Source of the DNA: Limnoperna fortunei
Lineage: Eukaryota > Mollusca > Bivalvia > Mytilida > Modiolidae
Direction: 5' to 3'
NCBI GenBank assembly: GCA_944474755.1
Contig: OX104124.1
Span: 41,989,342 to 42,053,341, forward strand
Length of the DNA: 64,000 nt
Position 1 is the first letter of the stretch. The number at the start of each line of letters is the position of its first letter. Below are positions 59,406-64,000 of this stretch, one piece after another. The position numbers and the translations under genes were made by a program. The notes under the pieces are model-generated. The model was not told the origin of the DNA. It saw only the letters and a list, made by a program, of their open reading frames with translations, and did no database searches.

Positions 59406-60036
59406 ATGCTGATAGTTGGAATTGTGCATATTTATTACTATTAGATTTCTCGGTTAGTGGTTTGCATTTTGTCTCTGGACAAAGTTTTATTACAAGAAGT
59501 TATGCTACAGTCGTGCCAATAATCTGTTGTAGTATTGATTGATCGAGATATAAATATTTGGAAACATGCGGCAATATACCTCTTTCTCATTCTGTATCTT
59601 TTGAAACTAAAAAATAACTAATATAATAAAATATATGTTTCCATTTTTTGCACTGGGGAGGTTTGGTAAGAAAATTAAATTGAATTATGGGGGTGTTTCT
59701 CTGATTGAATAAAGAAAGGTATTACTACTGTTAACCCATACAATTAGGCCCGTCACGTGACTTTTTCATTTCTGTTATTTGCTACTCATGTAAATTGTTG
59801 ATTTGATGAGTAACCAAAATCAAACTAAAATATTTTGGAAGCAACTTTTTGTTCTGATCTTCTGTGGGATTGATGTATTTCAGCTATGTTCATTACAAGA
59901 GCAAGCTAACACACAATAAATCAACAAAACAGTGGGGAGATGTGATATAGGGAACCAAATTTTGAATGTTACTGGAAAAGTATGGAGTATTCGGTATGAG
60001 CGGAAAAATTAAGCTTTTGTTGCGGTTACAATGAGA

Positions 60037-60291
60037 CTACTCTTTTTCTAAATTTTCAAGAGTGGTCATTATCGCGCAAGAATCGTGGCACTCTCCAAAC
60101 ATATCAACCACTACGGTCTGCGTACATGCTTTCCGTATTATGACTTGACAACCCCTAACGAGAGAGTCCCCTTTATCCAACACCTGGGGACGCGCTGGGC
60201 TGCTCTCTGGGTCGACCACTGGAGACTCTCCCTGTATAGTCTTAATCTTCTGTAGAAAGGTATTACGATCTCTCATAGTACTTTTACTCTG
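60037..60291 (-). CDS. Unrecognised short reading frame, possible exon
   Basis: Minus strand; an acceptor-like tttttccag precedes it at 60292, and an ATG opens at 60276. Reads MRDRNTFLQKIKTIQGESPV, SSPARPQVLDKGDSLVRGCQ, VIIRKACTQTVVVDMFGECH and DSCAIMTTLENLEKE, then TAG. Four Cys. Codon use looks coding, unlike neighbouring AT-rich frames. I do not recognise the family. It lies 630 bases upstream of the cGAS-like exon 1 on the same strand, and a decayed copy lies downstream of that gene (53290-53530), so it may belong to a repeated unit. Confidence 0.4.
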   Translation of the reverse strand, partial: QSKSTMRDRNTFLQKIKTIQGESPVVDPESSPARPQVLDKGDSLVRGCQVIIRKACTQTVVVDMFGECHDSCAIMTTLENLEKE

Positions 60292-60404
60292 GAAAAAATA
60301 TTTGATTTAGAAACAAGATAAAGAAATTACATAGTTGATATCTAACAAACTTCAACTTCAGTTTTGGCTTTCAATATCCCAAATGAGACTTATTCAAAAT
60401 ATAT

Positions 60405-60431
60405 TTATAAACGACACGAGTGTCGTTATAA
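60405..60431. other. Palindrome around ACGACAC-GA-GTGTCGT
   Basis: Arms ACGACAC and GTGTCGT, each flanked by TATAA or TTATA, with a two-base centre. It could be the end of a small foldback element, as no second such site is seen in the window. Confidence 0.6.
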
Positions 60432-63400
60432 ATGCCGGAAATTCTGAACAACTAGGGACACCTAGATTCCAATGTGCCTTTGCATGGTTGTACTAGGATT
60501 TACCTCTTTATTTTACAGTGAAAAAGGGGCCGGGGACCATTTTGTTTTTTAATTAATGGTTTTCGTCATTAAATACATATTACTCTTACTAAGTGGGTTT
60601 CAAAATGTTATTATCGTTTGATGCCTAAACATATAAAAATAACAAACGAGACTTCTCAATCTAATTAAGAATCTCCAAGTGTGACATCACGTGACTTGTG
60701 TGCAATATTTGGACGACATATTATATTTTTAACTGCATAGTACGACAAAACTAGTGACGATAAGAAAATCGTCCTAGTTCAATAGTTAAAAATATTTTGT
60801 TGTTTTGCACATTATGTAATACGTATGCTTATTAGGGTCACTTTGTTAGAAATATAAATAAATTTCGTTTAAATAAAGTATTTAATATATGATGATATTT
60901 ATTTTTATTTATATGGCAGTGGAAATTGTGTTTCTTTGACGCGCACCAGTATCACACATTAATGAGTTTTTATGTTTAATTACAAACAATATCGTTTTTA
61001 CTCACAGTGATTGCGTTTATTCGCATTGATTGCGTTTTAACGTAATACGTTTTTCGCGCAATAAAGAACTGTTCCGATAAGTGTACCACAAAAGCTTCCA
61101 TAGTTTCAGGTTCTATAGTCTATTATCTTTCAAATTATATACAATTACATTCAAGCAGTTTAAATACTTCCCAGTTCTTTAGAAAAAAGGCCAAATTTCC
61201 GCTGATGTAGTAACTTTGTTTTAATGCAAACAGATGTGAATTGTTTAAATACAGCTAGTATTACCTATGTATTTGCACATATATACAAATACATGTAACA
61301 GAAATATTTATGTTTTTAATTTCACATTTTTCACCTTCCTACTTACTATGGCATTTGCTAATATTACAAGTTTCAAATTTTAACAGTCGAGACAGGGTCG
61401 AAATTTGTACGGTCAAGTAGTTCTTACAAATGTGTCATAATTTTGTTTACTTTGAAGAAAATGTTTAAAGCTTGAAAACAAGTAGAATTTACTGCTAGTG
61501 CTGAATTGAAAATTTGGTAATGATCTATGTGATCTACATTTAATTCTATTCATGCTGTAATTTATTTATATTATGTGCTTTGATTGGATAAAACACTTAA
61601 ACTGCGTTATCTCATATAATTTATGCATCGACATTTCCTCTGAGCGGACAACTTTCAGTATCCAACTTAAACAAGATGGCATCCTCCAAGCGTATCGTAA
61701 GGGAGATGTTATTGTGCCGCAATGATTTCAAATTAAATATCTATTGATATTTCAAATAAAATAGAATATGAATAAAAAAAATAGGATTTTATTATGTTGT
61801 TTTCCTATTAATTTCAACAGAACATAGATTCCTTTGGTGCTATGTTTTGCACACCACACGTTTTCCAGTGTTGGTACATTTTGAGATCTAGATGGGCCTA
61901 GGTTACTGCAGCTTTAAAAATCGCAACGATTATTTCAGAGAATTATAAGGATTAAACACTGTGTTTTATCAAATTTTAAATGTGTAAACTCGGGCGACTC
62001 CTTCACAAACTAACCATTAAGTCCTTCTTCCTTCATTTAGTGTGTGAGTGAGTTGCCGCAGTTTACCCATTGATAATTTTATAAACCGCTGTGTTTAAAC
62101 CTACATTTTATAGTATCTATAACAGTTAGTTTTACATAATTGATACAGAATGAGTAATTTCATTTCAAATAAGATATCTATCATAAATGCTTCTTAGATA
62201 ATCATAATTTTTTTCTTTATTTAATATAAATTTGTAATTGTTTTACTTTTAAAAATAATAATCACAAATAAAACCATAATAAGATAAAACACCATATAGC
62301 AGTCTTTCATTTTAAAACAGAGTTATCGATCCTAACTATGACCGTAATAGTTGCATATGATTGCCATATTATGTGCATGTATCTTTCCACATTGCCCTAT
62401 TTATAGTTAATTAAAATTTTTAGCATCCATTCAATTTCAGTTAAATTAGCAATTAGTATTTGTCACACTTACTTTTAAGCCCCTCTCATTCTCATTTGGT
62501 CCTAATACAAATGTTTGATAAGTTAATAGTGTACCTGTAAAATATAGTGTTTGTCTCAGTTTATTCCACTTTATCTATGTTAATAGTTTATCTGCTAAAT
62601 ATAATGTTTATCGTAGTAAATACCAGGTGAATGTTGGAACAGTACAGGCCATTTATATTGGCAACCTTGCACGTGTACCTTGTAACAAAATCACGAGTTT
62701 AGTGAAATACAGGCCACCCACAGTCCAAATTACGTAAATTGTACTTAAATGTTAAGATATATAACACATTTCGTACAACGAATTCGAGGCTATAAATAAT
62801 ATATGTAATTGCATGTCATGTGACAGATTTATTAATAAAAATTGTTGTAATTTAATAACAAATGTAATTGTTATATTTAAAACCAGTTATCAGCTCATCC
62901 AGTCAAGTATTGATTTTAATCGCACGATCTTTAGTCTAAGTTTATAAGAACTTGAACGTGAAATCCCCTAATGAAGACAAAACATATCATTTTAAAGTTA
63001 TAATTTCAAGATTAAAATAGTCTTTTTTCATTTAAAAGTAAACAATAACAAAGTAACAATTGCTGTTTTGCGAAGCTGATGCCGAATTTACGTTTTTTGT
63101 AGGTGCCAATTTTACTTTTTCTATATATCCGAAATATTGATGGGACTATGTGATAAACTTTTTACCGTTGTTTCATACAAAATGCGACTGTAACAACGAA
63201 TTGTAATTATTATTTTAAATCTTCTTATTAAAATTCGATAGAGTAATATTTTTAATTTTAATTTATTTATAAAAATTTTCGGAATTAAAAAAATCTCTAT
63301 TTGGAAATTGTGAGTACGCACTCTTTACGATTACAAATGTTATGCAAATATTAACGTTACAGATAAAAGTATTTTTAAAACTAATGAAGACTGCCGAAAA

Positions 63401-64000
63401 TGTTATTATTTTTGGCGTTATTAAACTGAATTTATCATTGGTTTAATGACACGTCTGTAAAAATCTGTAATTAAGACATAATAACGTAAGCCGCGCCAGC
63501 CTTTTGTATATTTCTTCGTAAATGCTTTCTGCAAATACGGACAAAGTTAAATACATATATTTATACTAAAATCGTCAATTTCTGTATTCTGAAACAGTGA
63601 TTGTTTTATTAAGTACGGCTACATACGTAAAATTTTGACATTCTTGTTGTTATATTTTTTCTGGTATTTCAATTAAATATTTAAAAACCAATAAAGTCTT
63701 GTTTGGTTTCTTATTTGTATCTACTGTTATTTAAATGGAACTATTAAAAGCTACACCCCCGTACGCTCACTGTTTTTATATTAATCCCTATTGTCCCGTT
63801 GTAGCACTAAAATCCATTTTAAAACAATTTTTCACGATAACACGTCCATGTTTTTTATTATGCCTTTGTTATTGGCATGTCAAAAATCTTCCTTGATATT
63901 TGCTACGGGAATTTTACATAGGAAGTCAGCTGTTTGAGGTCTACAGGAACCTAGCGTTGTTTTAAAAATAAATAGTATGCTTTCGTAACGTTAAATGGTA
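60432..64000. other. AT-rich region without recognised gene
   Basis: Only short frames. 'aagatggcatcctccaagcg' at 61674, followed by gtaagg, could be a first exon, but the continuation is not convincing. No repeat known from the rest of the window was found. Confidence 0.3.

Noticed and set aside
61674..61870. Possible first exon MASSKRI with donor gtaagg
   Set aside because: A start context and donor are present, but the best continuation ends within 30 residues and has no recognisable motif.

Overview
The window looks like nuclear DNA of a bivalve mollusc, most likely a mussel-like (Mytilid) species. It is AT-rich, has small exons with canonical GT/AG borders, and is full of non-LTR retrotransposons, a Tc1 element, SINE-like repeats and very long non-coding repeat arrays. 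It holds an innate-immune type transmembrane receptor pair and a Mab-21/cGAS-like gene, both kinds of gene family that are expanded in bivalves. The species assignment is inference. I could not run a search.

Layout. (1) 1-8.9 kb, + strand: the 3' seven exons of a C-type-lectin-like/WSC-like membrane receptor (gene 1), intact to its stop at 8886, with a transmembrane exon and a tyrosine-rich cytoplasmic tail. Its 5' exons lie left of the window. (2) 8.9-12.4 kb: no gene, with three kinds of short tandem repeat. (3) 12.4-18.6 kb, + strand: a near full-length but broken Tx1-like LINE with a structured 3' UTR. (4) 18.6-22.0 kb, - strand: a second, much more decayed LINE, tail to tail with the first. 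(5) 22.7-47.9 kb, + strand: a paralogue of gene 1 (gene 2), recognisable exon by exon but carrying frameshifts and stop codons, so a pseudogene. A 1.45 kb segment with two of its exons is tandemly duplicated. The intron between its exons C' and D' is filled by a 12 kb array of non-coding mobile elements (30.6-42.6 kb). (6) 48.3-49.7 kb: an internally deleted Tc1-like transposon. (7) 52.0-53.2 kb: a degenerate, G-poor tandem repeat. (8) 55.2-59.4 kb, - strand: a two-exon Mab-21/cGAS-like receptor gene, about 706 codons, open except for one extra base in a homopolymer. (9) 60.0-60.3 kb: a short unrecognised - strand reading frame with a decayed copy on the other side of the cGAS-like gene. (10) 60.3-64 kb: no gene seen.

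Functionally, the two gene families both suggest immune sensing: a surface receptor whose tail carries YxxL, YxxM and YxN type motifs, and a cytosolic nucleotidyltransferase-fold sensor. The most unusual structure is the 12 kb array. Its elements start with a short perfect hairpin followed by a short tag, and end in a hairpin whose 3' arm is the reverse complement of that tag. Different subfamilies use different tags but keep the match between the two ends. The elements are packed with a repeated motif that matches the YY1/Pho binding consensus.
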